A stretch of 64,000 bases of DNA from Penium margaritaceum. Its lineage: Eukaryota > Streptophyta > Zygnematophyceae > Desmidiales > Peniaceae. Position numbers and translations under genes: made by a program. Of this stretch, positions 11,945 to 23,387 are shown piece after piece. The DNA lies in NCBI GenBank assembly GCA_023375785.1, contig SZWC01000039.1, positions 125,098-189,097 on the forward strand, in the 5' to 3' direction. Below the pieces are notes generated by a model. It saw only the letters and a program-made list of their open reading frames with translations. It searched no databases and had not been told where the DNA came from. Numbering within the stretch: position 1 is the first letter of the stretch; each line of letters starts with the position of its first letter.

Positions 11945-12685
11945 TGTTAGAAAAGGAGCCATCGGGCTGAGTTTGACGTCCACAGGAGCAAGTTCCTGGA
12001 AACTACCAGATTCCTGCACAGATTGTCGATTCAACTTCACCATTGAAAAGATGAGGTGGCAAAATATCTACAGTCCAAGTTTGAGGCCGATCTAATGGTC
12101 GTATTGGGAGATAGGAGTTTTCATAGTTTTTAGGGTCATCGACCGCCGATATCCGGGTGACCATGGGCGATGGCTCCATGCCTTATCCTGAGAAAAGAAA
12201 AAGGCAAGTGATCGAGGGTCAAGACCTGATGGGAGAAATATCCAAAAAGTTCCTAGGTTCTTGGGTTACCGTGTCAGAGTGTACTGACTAGGAAAAAGGT
12301 ACCTCTCCTTACTTTTTAGGTGAGGTGAGATCCTTGTGTGCTAGCCATGGACACATGGCGATTCTCCATTGGATTGTGGGTAATGTGACTACTAGCAGTG
12401 TGCCATGAGAGCATTTTCTAGCTCTGTAGGTCGTGTATGAGTGGTCAGCCTGATTGCTAGGCTGTTTTTCTCCCTTGTGTGAGATTATGGACTCTAGTGT
12501 GTGAGCCTTAGCCTCCATGACTAAGTGGTGTCGCTTGTGAGAGGGCTGACTTGCCCAAGCTCTAGCTCTATCTGTACTCCCTCATTTTGAGTGATTCAAC
12601 ATTCATTCTTGAGCAGAAGTTATGCCCTTCCAGTCCCACATGCTTGCTGCTCCAAGACTCCTTGTCTCCTCCAGTTCCAATAACA
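11945..12685 (+). repeat. C1 3' LTR (family 1)
   Basis: It begins TGTTAGAAAAGGAGCC after the purine-rich AAAGTGGGAGAT and ends near CAGTTCCAATAACA. The exact last base is uncertain by a few positions because the terminus has diverged. Confidence 0.87.
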
Positions 12686-13334
12686 TGGAAAATGAAGAAC
12701 GACTTCGCCGTCGCCATACTTGTGACGTCCATCAACGACACTCAACATTCCAAAATCACGTGATGCACGTTGGCTGCCAAGGCCTATGCAAAAGTTTTAT
12801 TGATGCATCAATCAATGGCCCCGGTAAATCAAATCTTCATTGGGGGCTGAGCAAAGGATACAAGATACTCTTATGTTTTCAATTCTTTGACAACATGCTT
12901 AAAAAAGTTCCAATAAATGGAACGAAATCTTGACTCGATCCTACCCGCCATGATCCTGTTGATGGCGCTGCTGAAAAGCCCGGGATCCTTGATCACCGAA
13001 TCTGGCAATGGGAAGGAGGCAAATCTGACGTATGATGCTGTCACTTAAGGCGGTCGCAATGAGTCAATGAGACACAGTGGCAGAGAGGCAAGCATCTGAG
13101 CATATGCCTCTTACTTCACAAGACAAGGTACAAGCTCTTGTTTCTACTCAAGATAAGAATGGAAGTGTTGGTGGTCGAGAGAAAGGCAATCGTGGCGAGA
13201 AGATCTCCAAGATGCCTGTCAACTATTACAACTCTGGCAAGGCTACGAAATGGGTTAAGGACTGTCGTAGTTCCAACAATGAAGGCAGGAACAAAGTCGG
13301 AAAGGAGAAGAAGGAGCTCACCAACCACTCCTGA
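12686..13334 (+). pseudogene. D2 gag remnant with decayed zinc-knuckle region
   Basis: The reading around 12690-12930 aligns by eye with the UBN2-like gag of G2 (G2 YEVWSVKNDMAH against D2 WKMKNDFAVAI). The NYYNSGKATKWVKDCRS stretch at about 13215-13270 is a diverged CCHC zinc-knuckle region of the CYNCGKxGHxxxDC type. No separate host gene is implied. Confidence 0.7.
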
Positions 13335-14097
13335 AAGCAAAAGGGTGGATTTGTCTTCATGGCCGAAACAGACAAGTACATCAAGCGTGCAAAAAGGAGA
13401 GAATGTGATGACGCTCACAATGAACGGTGCCTAGAAGGATGTCAATCTTGAAAAGAAGGTATACATGCCGCCTTTTGGAGCAAAGTTACCGTCGCTTTCA
13501 CAGATTACAAATAACATGACCGTGGTGTTCACCAACAAGGAAGCCGTAGCCTTAAGAAGTCAATAAGATCCAGATTTTGTACACTAAAGATGACTTTGAC
13601 CTTCAAGTTCAAAGAGTTGATGGCCTCTATGTTCTTCAAAGACAAGTAACAAAGACATCAAATGAGGGAATCGCAAGTGCAACTAAAACACTGGCACCCG
13701 AACGAAAAGATGCAGAGCCGGTGACCGTTGTGGCTGCTACATAAACCAAGGACACAAATGTTGACCTGTGGCACCAACGATTTGGACATGTGGCAAAAAG
13801 CATGCAACAAAAGATGTAAGAGCAAGGGATAGTCCACCGAATGGAACGGTGCACCATCAAGCAAGGCAAAGGGTGTGCGTTGTGTGAGCCATGCCCCTAA
13901 GAGAAGGCAAAGAAGAAGCTGTTTAAAAGAAAAGGCCAACAAGCATAGCATGTCTTAGAACTGATAAAGAGTGATGTGTGGGGACCTTTTTACACACCGT
14001 TTAATAGAGGAAGCAAGTACTTCCACACCTTCATTGACGACCACTGCCACAAGTTGTGGATCTACTTCGTCAAAACAAAGGGACACGTTAAGGATAA
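13335..14097 (+). pseudogene. D2 protease, pre-integrase and integrase start
   Basis: The stretch after the gag includes MTVVFTNKEAV (near 13515-13555), matching MTVIFTEEEAV in G2. DLWHQRFGHVAKSMQ follows near 13765-13815, then integrase core DVWGPFYTPFNRGSKYFHTFIDDH near 13975-14045. It stops where the E2 LTR begins. Confidence 0.82.
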
Positions 14098-14863
14098 TGA
14101 CCAGCTTGAGGCAGCGGACTAGAAAACAAGGCTGACACAATGGCATTAGCGTCCGCTCCTAGTATTGTGACAAGAAGGAAATATCACTCTCACAATCATA
14201 GTTCCACACCGAGCAGTTCATGGGAATCACTTCCTTGCACTATGTCCTCAGCACCCGGTCACTTGTACGCGAGAAGCTAATACTTTGTGGTAAAACCATC
14301 CAAAGGTTCTTCTATGTGTGTCACTTGTGGATAAATTTGTGAGGACTCTCAAAGGTCAGAATTGTAATCAATGAAAGGCAACTCATGGGTTCTTATAGTC
14401 ATAGAGCTATCCTCTAGCCTAGGCGCGCAGTGATTCCTTGGATGAGCCACTTTGGGCACAATTTGGATAGCATCATCCCCCTTGCCTACATGGCGCTACT
14501 GATGACCGCCAAGTAGCATCAACCACCAAGAAAGACCTTGGAATGTTCTAAGATGTCTCTTAAAACCTTCGTGTGCCTGTTTTAGTCACAAAGAATATTT
14601 CTCACTAGGCTAGGATTGGACCCAGTGACCTCGCGCTCAAGAGAATAACTTTGGAACATCTAAGCTATAAGGAGGAGTCCTATACAGTGTTTACCTACTA
14701 TACTATCTCCGTAAGATCAAGGGATTTGCTCCCAAGGAGCAGTGCATACCCTGTCTATCTGGACTAGACTAAGGAGACTTACTCAAAGGGAGCAGTGCAT
14801 GCGTAGTCCATCTTGTCCCAATACAAATATCAGCTTTAGACAAGAGGTATATGAGGTCAACGA
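14098..14863 (-). repeat. E2 3' LTR (family 2, minus orientation)
   Basis: Boundaries come from comparison with the family-2 LTRs at 25672, 30955 and 62600. The plus-strand left end (TGACCAGCTTGAGGC) corresponds to the LTR 3' terminus, and GGTCAACG near 14856-14863 is the reverse complement of the 5' TGTTGACC terminus. The left terminus is uncertain by about 5 bp. Confidence 0.75.
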
Positions 14864-15674
14864 ACTCTCCCTTGCATCTCTGAATATTTGCCATGAAAGA
14901 TACCGTCTTTCCACGTTTCTTGGCCTCAGTCTTCGTTGGTTGCGTTGCCCATACCAATGCCTTAGATACCTATTAAATACAATTCACTACCAAGGGCCTT
15001 ACTCATGCAATCTACAAGCATCTTCTTGGTCTCCATGTATTCGTGTTCCATGTTCTCCTTTGTAACCAGGTTTCGTGAATCGTAGTACCTGATCGCAATG
15101 TGCTTGGTCCGCCGGGAGATGACATCATCCTCTGCCATGTTCATGGCACTCTTGTTGTCAATGCGGACTTCCATTGCTTCCATCTCTGCCACTTTCATTT
15201 AGGCAAGAAAATTACGTAGCCACCATGTCTCCTCACATGCGTATGACAGAGTAATGTACCCTGCCTCAGCGGTAGACAGGGGGACACAGTCTTGCTTTTT
15301 GCTTTCCTAAGAGATTCCACCTCCATTCAAGAGACAAACGAAGCTTGAAGTGGACTTTCTGTCATCGATTTTTCCTCCCTAGTAAGCATATATGTAGCAC
15401 ACTAGCCATAGTAGATCAGACCCCTCTTAGCCTCCCAATTGGAATCTCAAGTTTTGTGTCTTCAGTAGCAAATAACAACACATGACTAGCTTGACTCCTT
15501 GCGAGTGTTGTGGCCTTACATTGGCCACAAACCTGCTCCTTTGTTCCAGAACGTAGCAAATATCAACGCGTATTCCTACCATGGCATACACGAGGCTACC
15601 AAGAACAGACGGGCAAGGAATGTTCTTAGCTCATGTAGTTTTGCTTCCCTATTGGGCTCATGGAGGAAGAGAGC
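14864..15674 (-). pseudogene. E2 RNase H region
   Basis: On the minus strand this reads YITLSYACEETWWLRNF, then EVRIDNKSAMNMAEDDVISRRTKHIAIRYY and the tail DCMSKALGSE, a typical copia RNase H end next to the LTR. It continues across the F1 insertion into the RT at 23393. Confidence 0.85.
15670..15674. repeat. Target-site duplication AGAGC, left copy (F1)
   Basis: AGAGC lies directly before the F1 5' LTR and is repeated directly after the F1 3' LTR at 23388-23392. The coding sequence of E2 continues across the pair, so F1 is one insertion event. Confidence 0.93.
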
Positions 15675-16408
15675 TGTTGGGAAAGGAGCCATCCGGCTCA
15701 GTTTCAGGTCCACAGGAGCAAGTTCCAAGAAAGTATCAGATGCCTGCTCCAATCGTCACACCAACTTCACCATTGGAAAGATCAGGTGGCAAAATGTCTA
15801 CGGTCCAAGTTTGAGGTCCAACGGTCGGATTGGGAGATATGAATTTTCGTAGTTTCCGGGGACATCGATCGTTGATATCCGGGTGACCATGGGCGATGGC
15901 TCCATGCCCTAGCCTGAGAAAAGAAAAAGGCAAGAGGTCCAGAGTCAAGACCTGATGGGAGAAATATCCAAAAAGGTCCTTGGTCTTAGGATTGCCTTGT
16001 CAGAGTGTGCTGACTAGGATAAAGGTACCTCTCCTTACTTTTTAGGTGAGGTGAGATCCTTGTGTGCTAGCCATAAACACATGGCGATTCTCCGTGGGTT
16101 TGTGGGTTATGTGACCACTAGGAGTGTGCCATGAGAGCATTCTCTAGCTCTTTAGGTCGTGTGTGAGTGGTCAGCCTGATTCCTAGGCTGATTTCCTCCC
16201 TTGTGTGAGGTTATGGACTCTAGTGTGTGAGCCTTAGCCTCCATGGCTAAGTGGTGTGGCTTGTGAGAGGACTGACTTGCCCAAGCTCTAGCTCTTTATG
16301 TACTCCATTATTTTGAGTGATTGAACAACGATTCTTCAGCACAAGTGATGCCCTTCCAATCACACATGCTTGCTGCTCCAAGGCTCCCTCTCTCCTCAAG
16401 TTCCAACA
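15675..16408 (+). repeat. F1 5' LTR (family 1)
   Basis: It runs from TGTTGGGAAAGG to GTTCCAACA, 734 bp. It is followed at once by the PBS region (ATGATATCAGAGCC, about 16410-16423). Confidence 0.95.
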
Positions 16409-17055
16409 TATGATATCAGAGCCAAGTTTTGCCACTTCCAGCCAGCAAAGGCCGTCACTTTGAGAGTGACAGGTTGGGGTCAAACCTTTACCAGATTTGA
16501 CAATCGACCACAAGATCTTCAAGTTCAAGAGACAAGCTTTGCAACGAGTGCAAGATCGCGAAGATCCAATGGTGGGATTGAGAGTTATGCTCAAAACGAG
16601 GTCGGCCAGGGCTATTCTCTTCTCTATGAGTAAGACTGTCGCCTTGTGATGACCATAACTCTCTCATTTCTTTGTCAAATTTAAAAAATGGCACATTCGA
16701 ATTGTAGTGTTTTTTGTAATCTTTCTATTGGTGCAAAAATATTTGCATTCCATTCATTCGTTTGGGAGAAACGCCGTTTACAAACTGGCTGGTCTGAGTT
16801 GGAGTAGGAGCAGAAGCATACCCTGTTTTCAAGAGGGCACATCTTTTGAAATCCCCTGTTGATGACCCTGTTTTATGGATCGATCTGAAAGGTTTTGAGC
16901 TGAAATTTTTAGTGGTGGGCTCAGTTTTTCCAAATTCCCAGTCTGCTGATACATACGGTCCATTTTCTGTCAGACAGATTTATGGCAGAAGCAGCAGCAG
17001 AAACAGGGGTAGCGCCGCCATCCAAGGGCAGCGCTGCGCATCACCAAGGCTCAAA
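16409..17055 (+). other. F1 primer-binding site and leader (first copy)
   Basis: TGATATCAGAGCC next to the LTR closely matches the copia initiator-methionine tRNA primer-binding site. The rest, about 630 bp, is untranslated leader shared with the second copy at 18010-18680 and, on the opposite strand, with the B1, J1, K1 and L1 leaders. Confidence 0.88.
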
Positions 17056-17720
17056 ATGGCAGCAGCTGGCGTTGTGAGAGCAGCCCAGCCTTTGGAGAGG
17101 CTGGAGGGACGTGCCAACTTCACATTTTGGAAGATCCGTACTCGCCCCCTTTTGGAGGAGAGGGGTTTGGGGGAGGTGGTGAGCGGCGACGAGCCGGCTC
17201 CAGTTCCACGGGCAAAAGGCATCACCGCAGCGCAGGTTGTGGCGGGGAAGACGCCGCAAAATGGTTCAGCTCAAGCGGATTCTTCTGCAGCTGTACCAGC
17301 GACGTACGAGGAGTGGAAGAAGAAGGACAGGCAGGCCTACAAGTTGCTTGTTAACACCATCTCCAACCCGCATCTTCAGTACGTGAGTGACAAGGCTACT
17401 GCAAAGGAGGGGTGGGACACGTTGTGCAAGAAGTATGAGAGCAAGGATCCTGCATTCCTCATACTTTTGGAGGAAAAGATGATGGCGCTGAAAATCCAGG
17501 GTGGTGAAGGGATGGAGGCGTATCTGGACAGGGCAAAGGAGCTGGCGGAATAGTTGAGAGCGGCTGGCAATCCTGTGGAAGAGACGCGCTTCATTCTCCT
17601 CTTGCTGAGGGGACTCCCAACCAGCTACGACACAGTGCGAGAGACATTGGAGTGCCTGCCGACTCTCCACCTCGACTTCATGACATTGGAGTGCCAGCTG
17701 ACTCTCGACCTCGACCTCGA
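17056..17720 (+). pseudogene. F1 gag, first (partial) copy
   Basis: The reading starts MAAAGVVRAAQPLERLEGR and follows the second gag at 18681 closely through the GWDTLCKKYESKDPAF and LLRGLPTSYDTVRETLE blocks. It then runs into a partial LTR at 17721, so the zinc-knuckle end is absent from this copy. Confidence 0.9.
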
Positions 17721-18009
17721 TAGGAGTGTGCCATGAGAGCATTCTCTAGCTCTTTGGGTCGTGTGTGAGTGGTCAGCCTGATTACTAGGCTGATTTCCTT
17801 CCTTGTGTGAGGTTATGGACTCTAGTGTGTGAGCCTTAGCCTCCATGGCTAAGTGGTGTGGCTTGTGAGAGGGCTGACTTTCCCAAGCTCCAGCTCTATA
17901 TGTACTTTATCATTTTGAGTGATTGAACAACGATTCTTCAGCACAAGTGATGCCCTTCCAGTCACACATGCTCGCTGCTCCAAGGCTCCCTCTCTCTTCA
18001 AGTTCCAAC
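17721..18009 (+). repeat. F1 internal partial LTR (3' part only)
   Basis: It begins within the LTR at TAGGAGTGTGCCATGAGAGC, equivalent to 16119 in the 5' LTR, and runs to GTTCCAACA. A second PBS follows. It marks the start of the second unit of the tandem repeat. Confidence 0.9.
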
Positions 18010-18680
18010 ATATGGTATCAGAGCCAAGTTTTGCCACTTCCAGCCAGCAAAGGCCGTCACTTTGAGAGTGACAGGTTGGGGTCAAATCTTTACCAGATTT
18101 AACAATCGACCACTCGATCTTCAAGTTCAAGAGACAAGCTGTGCAACGAGCGCAAAGATCGAATGATGGAATTGAGAGTTATGCTCAAAACGAATGGTGG
18201 GATTGAGAGTTATGCTCAAAACGAGGTCGGCCAGGGCTATACTCTTCTCTATGAGTAAGACCGTCGCCTTGTGATGACCATAACTCTCTCATTTCTTTGT
18301 CAAATTTAAAAAATGGCACGTGCGAATTGTAGTGTTTTTTGTAAGCTTTCTATTGGTGCAAAAATATTTGCATTCCATTGATTCGTTTGGGAGAAACGCC
18401 GTTTACAAACTGGCTGGTCTGAGTTGGAGTAGGAGCAGAAGCATACCCTGTTTTCAAGAGGGCACATCTTTTGAAATCCCTTGTTGATGACCCTGTTTTA
18501 TGGATCGATCTGAAAGGTTTTGAGCTGCATTTTCTAGTGGTGGGCTCAGTTTTTCCAAAATCCTAGTCTGCTGATACTTACGGTCCATTTTCTGTCAGAT
18601 AGAATTCTGGCAGAAGCAGCAGCAGAAACAGGGGTAGCGCCACCATCCAAGGGCAGCGCTGAGCATCACCAAGGCTCAAA
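18010..18680 (+). other. F1 primer-binding site and leader (second copy)
   Basis: TGGTATCAGAGCC at 18011-18023 is the cleanest PBS in the window. The leader matches 16409-17055 and contains a short extra tandem repeat near 18160-18225 (GAGAGTTATGCTCAAAACGA occurs twice). Confidence 0.9.
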
Positions 18681-19553
18681 ATGGCAGCAGCTGGCGTTAT
18701 GAGAGCAGCCCAGCCTTTGGAGAGGCTGGAGGGACGTGCCAACTTCACATTTTGGAAGATCCGTACCCGCCTCCTTTTGGAGGAGAGGGGTTTGGGGGAG
18801 GTGGTGAGCGGCGACGAGCCGGCTCCAGTTCCACGGGCAAAAGGCATCACCGCAGCGCAGGTTGTGGCGGGGAAGACGCCGCAAAATGGTTCAGCTCAAG
18901 CGGATTCTTCTGCAGCTGTACCAGCGACGTACGAGGAGTGGAAGAAGAAGGACAGGCAGACCTACAGGTTGCTTGTTAACACCATCTCCAACCCGCATCT
19001 TCAGTACGTGAGTGACAAGGCTACTGCAAAGGAGGGGTGGGACACGTTGTGCAAGAAGTATGAGAGCAAGGATCCTGCATTCCTCATGCTTTTGGAGGAA
19101 AAGATGATGGCGCTGAAAATCCAGGGTGGTGAAGGGATGGAGGCGTATCTGGACAGGGCAAAAGAGCTGGCGAAACAGTTGAGAACGGCTGGGAATCCTG
19201 TGGAAGAGACGCGCTTCATTCTTCTCTTGCAGAGGGGACTCCCAACCAGCTACAACACAGTGCGAGAGACGTTGGAGTGCCAGCCGACTCTCGACCTCGA
19301 CTTCATCTGCACGCACTTGGTGCAGGTGGAACTGCGTTGCAATGCAGCAAAGCGCAATGGCGGCAGGAGCAGCAGTGAAGCAGCTCTCATGGCCATGGGC
19401 TCACGCAACCAGCAACAGCAGCAGTCCGGACAGCAGAGAGGCAAGAAGAAGGGCAAGTGCCACTATTGCCAAAAAGAGGGGCACTACAAGAAAGAGTGCT
19501 TCAAGTTTAAGAGGGACCAGAAGGAGCAGCAACAGCAGCAGCAAAAGCAGTAA
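18681..19553 (+). CDS. F1 gag, second copy (open over 290 residues)
   Basis: This is the longest uninterrupted gag in the window. It starts MAAAGVMRAAQPLERL. The middle is a UBN2-like capsid region (WKIRTRLLLEERGL near residues 31-44, AKEGWDTLCKKYESKDPAF near 115-133). A CX2CX4HX4C zinc knuckle (C260, C263, H268, C273) follows, then a short basic stretch and a glutamine-rich tail. The start codon is chosen because all family-1 copies share MAAAG. The product would be the capsid/nucleocapsid protein that packages element RNA. The rest of the element is broken. Confidence 0.87.
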   Translation: MAAAGVMRAAQPLERLEGRANFTFWKIRTRLLLEERGLGEVVSGDEPAPVPRAKGITAAQVVAGKTPQNGSAQADSSAAVPATYEEWKKKDRQTYRLLVNTISNPHLQYVSDKATAKEGWDTLCKKYESKDPAFLMLLEEKMMALKIQGGEGMEAYLDRAKELAKQLRTAGNPVEETRFILLLQRGLPTSYNTVRETLECQPTLDLDFICTHLVQVELRCNAAKRNGGRSSSEAALMAMGSRNQQQQQSGQQRGKKKGKCHYCQKEGHYKKECFKFKRDQKEQQQQQQKQ

Positions 19554-19627
19554 TCTCCACAGCAACAGCAGCAGCAGTCACAACAACGGCAGCAGCAATA
19601 GCAGAGCAGCATCACAACCAAACTAGC

Positions 19628-21285
19628 GTGCGCCATTTTGGTCACATGAACGTCGCCAAGGAGGTGCACGACCGCCTCTTCATGGCAAAGTCTGACATGT
19701 CGCAGAAGGAAAAGGCGGATCAGGCGTGGTACAAGGACTCGGGGTGTACCAAGAGTCGGACGTACCACAAGGAGTGGTTCACACAGCTGCTCTCCATTCC
19801 TCCTCGGCCGATTGCATTGGGAGATGATCGGGTGGTGTATGCTAAGGGGATTGGCATTGTGGAGATGTGTTTGGAGACCCCGTGTGGCATTGAAGTGGGA
19901 GTTTTCCATGGCATGCTGTATGTGCCTGATGCTGCGTTCAACCTTCTCTCAGTGTCCTCTCTCACCAACACAAGACAGCGCGTTGTCTTTGATGATGACT
20001 ATGGCTACATCCTCAACAAGGAAACAGGAGAGGCGTTGGCCAAGTCGGTGAAGTAGGGCGACATGTACCGCCCGCTGGAGGCGACCAAGATCCCGCGTGA
20101 ACAGAGTCTTGCAGCAGTGGTGCAGGCGACAGATGGCGAGATCTGGCATACGCGCTACGGCCACATTGGCATGCGCGCCTTGCAGCAGCTTCAAGCAAAG
20201 CAGATGGTGCGTGACTTGCCTACCATCTCTAAGTTTGAGCAGCAGTTATGCATCGGATGTTTGGAGGGGAACCAACACCGCGAGGCATTCTCTGGAGCAG
20301 GGGACCGTACAAAATAGGTGTTGGAGCTGGTCCACACGGACTTCTGCGGACCGATGCAGACCCAGAGCTTTGGAGGCTCTAGGTATTTTCTCACCTTCAT
20401 TGATGATTTCAGCCGTTACACTGCTGTGTACTTCCTTTCCTCCAAGGACCAGTGCTTTGACAGGTTCAAGGAGTTCAAGGCCATGGTGGAGAACCAATCT
20501 GGGAAGAAGATCAAGGCGTTGCGCAGCGACCGCGGTGGAGAGTACCGGAGCAAAGAATTCCAGGACTACCTCGCATCACCTAGCATCAAGGCGCAGCGTA
20601 CCGCGCCGTACTCACCGCAGCAAAACGGTGTAGCAGAACGCGCCAACGTACCATTATGGAGTCGGCGCGCTCCATGCTGCACGCGGCTCGGCTGACCTAC
20701 GACTTCAGGGCTGAAGCCGTGAGCACTGCGGTCTACATCAAGAACCGCAGTCCAACTAAGGCGCTGGAGCAGATGACGCGGTACGAGGCGTGGCTCAGTA
20801 AGAAGCCAAGCGTAGGTCACCTTCGCGCGTTTGGCAGCTTGGCGCTCATGCACATGCCAAAGGTGAGGCGGCAAAAGTGGGACGCGAAGAGTGCGTAGAT
20901 GGTGATGATTGGCTACAACGTGGCAAGCAAGGTGTATCGCCTCTATGAGAGGGATACAGGCCACGTCATCATCTCCAGGGATGTCGTTTTCAGCGAGAGC
21001 AACGTCATTGGCACCAACATCATGTGTGAAGAGGCAGGAAAACGAGCAACTGACGAGACAGTGGGAGCAGAAATTCTTCCTGACCCAGTTTCTCACGATC
21101 CTTCCTCTACTGTGACAGTGGGAGAATCACTCTACTCTCCCATGTCTGATGTTGCAGATAGAGCAGCCTCATCGGCAGAAGCAGAGGAGGGAGATGTAGC
21201 ACCACCAGCAGCAGCAGTTGTGTCAGCAGCACCGCGCCTGCTGCCCGCTAACGCTCCAGTACCAGGTCGCAAGGTACCCTTTTAG
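19628..21285 (+). pseudogene. F1 protease and integrase region
   Basis: The protease DSG motif is at about 19736-19744 (WYKDSGCTKS). Integrase follows: RYGHIGMRALQQLQ near 20154, CIGCLEGNQHREAF near 20250, [17 protein letters not shown] near 20370-20420, [12 protein letters not shown] near 20525-20560, and the C-terminal DTGHVIISRDVVF near 20955-20990. Several lesions. Confidence 0.88.
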
Positions 21286-21339
21286 GGTGCGTTACAAGCC
21301 TGGTGAGCGTGGCCATTTCTAAATGATGCAGAAACAAGT

Positions 21340-22632
21340 TTTAGCAGTTGCAGCAGATTCAATTGAGCCAACATCATACAAGGAGGCCATGGCTGCACCG
21401 GATGCAGCAGATTGGGCGCAAACCGTGCAGCAGGAGATACAGTCGCAGCTGGACAACGACACGTGGGAGCTGAGTGAGCGTCCACCAGGACGTAAGGTGA
21501 TCAAGTACAAGTGGGTGTTCAAGAAGAAGCGGGGAGCAGATGGTAACCTGGAAAAGTACAAGGCAAGGCTGGTCGCCAAGAGCTACTTGCAGCAGGAGTG
21601 CAAGCTACAGAAGTTGCTGTACGGCCTGAAGCAAGCATCGCGTGCTTGGTACCAGAAGTTGGATGCAGCGTTGCAGTGCATGGGCTTCGAGCGCAGCATG
21701 AGCATGAGATCCTCATCATCATTGTCAATGTGGATGACATGCTCCTCCTTTCCAGCAGCATGTCTGCACTGTAGGAGTTCAAGGAAGCCATGCAGGAGCG
21801 CTTCCAGATGTCTGATCTCGGGGAGGCATCATACATCCTCGGTATCCAGATCACGTGTGACCGCAAGTCACGCTCTCTCTCGCTGCAGCAGAGCCGCTAC
21901 ATTAAGGATGTTTTGCAGCGATTTAGCATGGCAGAGGCAAAATCCATCAGCACGCCGCTGGAGACGCGACAGTACCTCGTGACCTTCAATGGAGAAGCAA
22001 ATGCACCTGAGCGGCAGAAGTATCAGAGCGCCGTCGGCACTCTCATGTACCTGATGGTGGCAACCAGGCCGGACCTTGCACAGGCTGTGAGCGCTGTGAG
22101 CCAGCACATGGCTCATCCCGGACCGGAGCACCAGAAGGCAGTGAAGCGGATCGTCTACTACCTTGCTCGAACCATCAACATCGGCATTACCTACAACGGC
22201 AATGACAACAGCATCATCGGCTACACAGACGCAAATAGGGCTTCAAATCCTGAGGACCGCAAGTCCATCTCTGGACATGTGTTCCTCATGAATGGTGGAG
22301 CCATCAGCTGGTGCAGCAAGCGGCAGGTGGTCGTGGCCACCTCGAGTACAGAAGTTGAGTACGTATCTCTCAGCTTTGGAGCCAAGGAAGCAGTTTGGCT
22401 CCAACGTCTCATGGCAGAGATGAGTGGGAGTGCAGCAGTTCTAGTTCCTGTGCGCGTCGACAACTAGAGCGCAATCGCACTTGCCAAGAATCCTAAGCAC
22501 CATGGAGCAGCAGGGTGCTATCAAGCTGGAGATTACTCCAACCAGCAAGCAGGTCGCTGATTTTTGCACCAAGCTAGTGACCCGTGAGAAGCAGCAGTTC
22601 TGCATGAAGGCATGTGGACTCAGCCCACTCTG
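21340..22632 (+). pseudogene. F1 reverse transcriptase and RNase H region
   Basis: RT N-terminal block KVIKYKWVFKKKRGADGNLEKYKARLVAK near 21495-21580, then the QERFQMSDLGEASYILGIQIT connection near 21790-21855. RNase H has KSISGHVFLMNGGAISWCSKRQVVVATSS near 22260-22350 and the ADFCTK tail near 22555. Broken. Confidence 0.88.
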
Positions 22633-22652
22633 ACTCCGTCAAAGTGGGAGTT

Positions 22653-23387
22653 TGCTGGGAAAAGAACCATCCGGCTCAGTTTCAGGTCCTAAGGAGCAAG
22701 TTCCAGGAAAGTACTACATGCCTGCTCTGAACGTCACACCAACTTCACCATTGGAAAGATCAGGTGGCAAAATGTCTACGGTCCAAGTTTGAGGCGGATC
22801 CAACTGTCGGATTGGGAGATATGATTTTTTGTAGTTTCCGGGATCATCCATTATTGATATCCGGGTGACCATGGGCGATGGCTCCATGCCTTAGCGTGAG
22901 AAAAGAAAAAGGCAAAAGGTCCAGGGTCAAGACCTGATGGGAGAAATATCCAAAATGGTCCTTGGTCTTAGGATTGCCTTGTCAGAGTGTGCTGACTAGG
23001 ATAAAGGCACCTCTCCTTAGGTTTTAGGTGAGGTGAGATCCTTGTGTGCTAGCCATAGACACATGGCGATTCTCCATGGGTTTGTGGGTTATGTGACCGA
23101 TAGGAGTGTGCCATGAGAGCATTCTCTAGCTCTCTAGGTTGTGTGTGAGTGGTCAGCCTGATTGCTAGGCTGATTTCCTCCCTTGTGTGAGGTTATGGAC
23201 TCTAGTGTGTGAGCCTTAGCCTCCATAGCTAAGTTGTGTGGCTTGTGAGAGGGCTGACTTGCCCAAGCTCCAGCTCTATATGTACTCCATCATTTTGAGT
23301 GATTGAACAACGATTCTTCAGCACAAGTGATGCCCTTCGAATCACACATGCTCGCTGCTCCAAGGCTCCCTCTCTCAAGTTCCAACA
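22653..23387 (+). repeat. F1 3' LTR (family 1)
   Basis: It begins TGCTGGGAAAAGAACC after the purine-rich AAAGTGGGAG and ends AGTTCCAACA. It shares variants with the 5' LTR at 15675 that other family-1 LTRs lack. Confidence 0.92.

Larger units (their letters stand above)
8255..12685 (+). mobile_element. C1: family-1 Ty1/copia element, interrupted in gag
   Basis: C1 begins here inside gag, directly after the 5' LTR of B1, and continues through protease, integrase, RT and RNase H to a 3' LTR at 11945-12685. Its 5' LTR and gag start should lie left of the window, beyond B1. At the right end it abuts family-2 gag (D2). It is visibly more decayed than A1, as expected for the older host. Many lesions. 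Confidence 0.9.
12686..14097 (+). mobile_element. D2: family-2 Ty1/copia fragment (gag to start of integrase)
   Basis: A second, clearly distinct copia family. Its left edge is the C1 LTR and its right edge the 3' LTR of E2. The missing 5' LTR and gag start should lie left of the window, outside the A1/B1/C1 stack. It is the outermost and so the oldest host in the left region. Broken by many lesions. Confidence 0.85.
15675..23387 (+). mobile_element. F1: near-complete family-1 Ty1/copia element with internal tandem repeat
   Basis: Order: 5' LTR, PBS, leader, start of gag, a partial LTR, a second PBS and leader, full gag, protease, integrase, RT/RNase H and 3' LTR. The outer LTRs share diagnostic variants (CGTCACACCAACTTC) and are flanked by AGAGC, so they are the ends of one insertion. 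The extra LTR/gag segment inside is a tandem repeat of about 1.6 kb. The outer LTRs have diverged from each other visibly, so the insertion is not recent. Several lesions in pol. Confidence 0.92.

Noticed and set aside
13077-13334. Small basic protein with a zinc-finger-like segment as a host gene
   Set aside because: Position and the CX2C-like segment match the nucleocapsid part of family-2 gag in D2.
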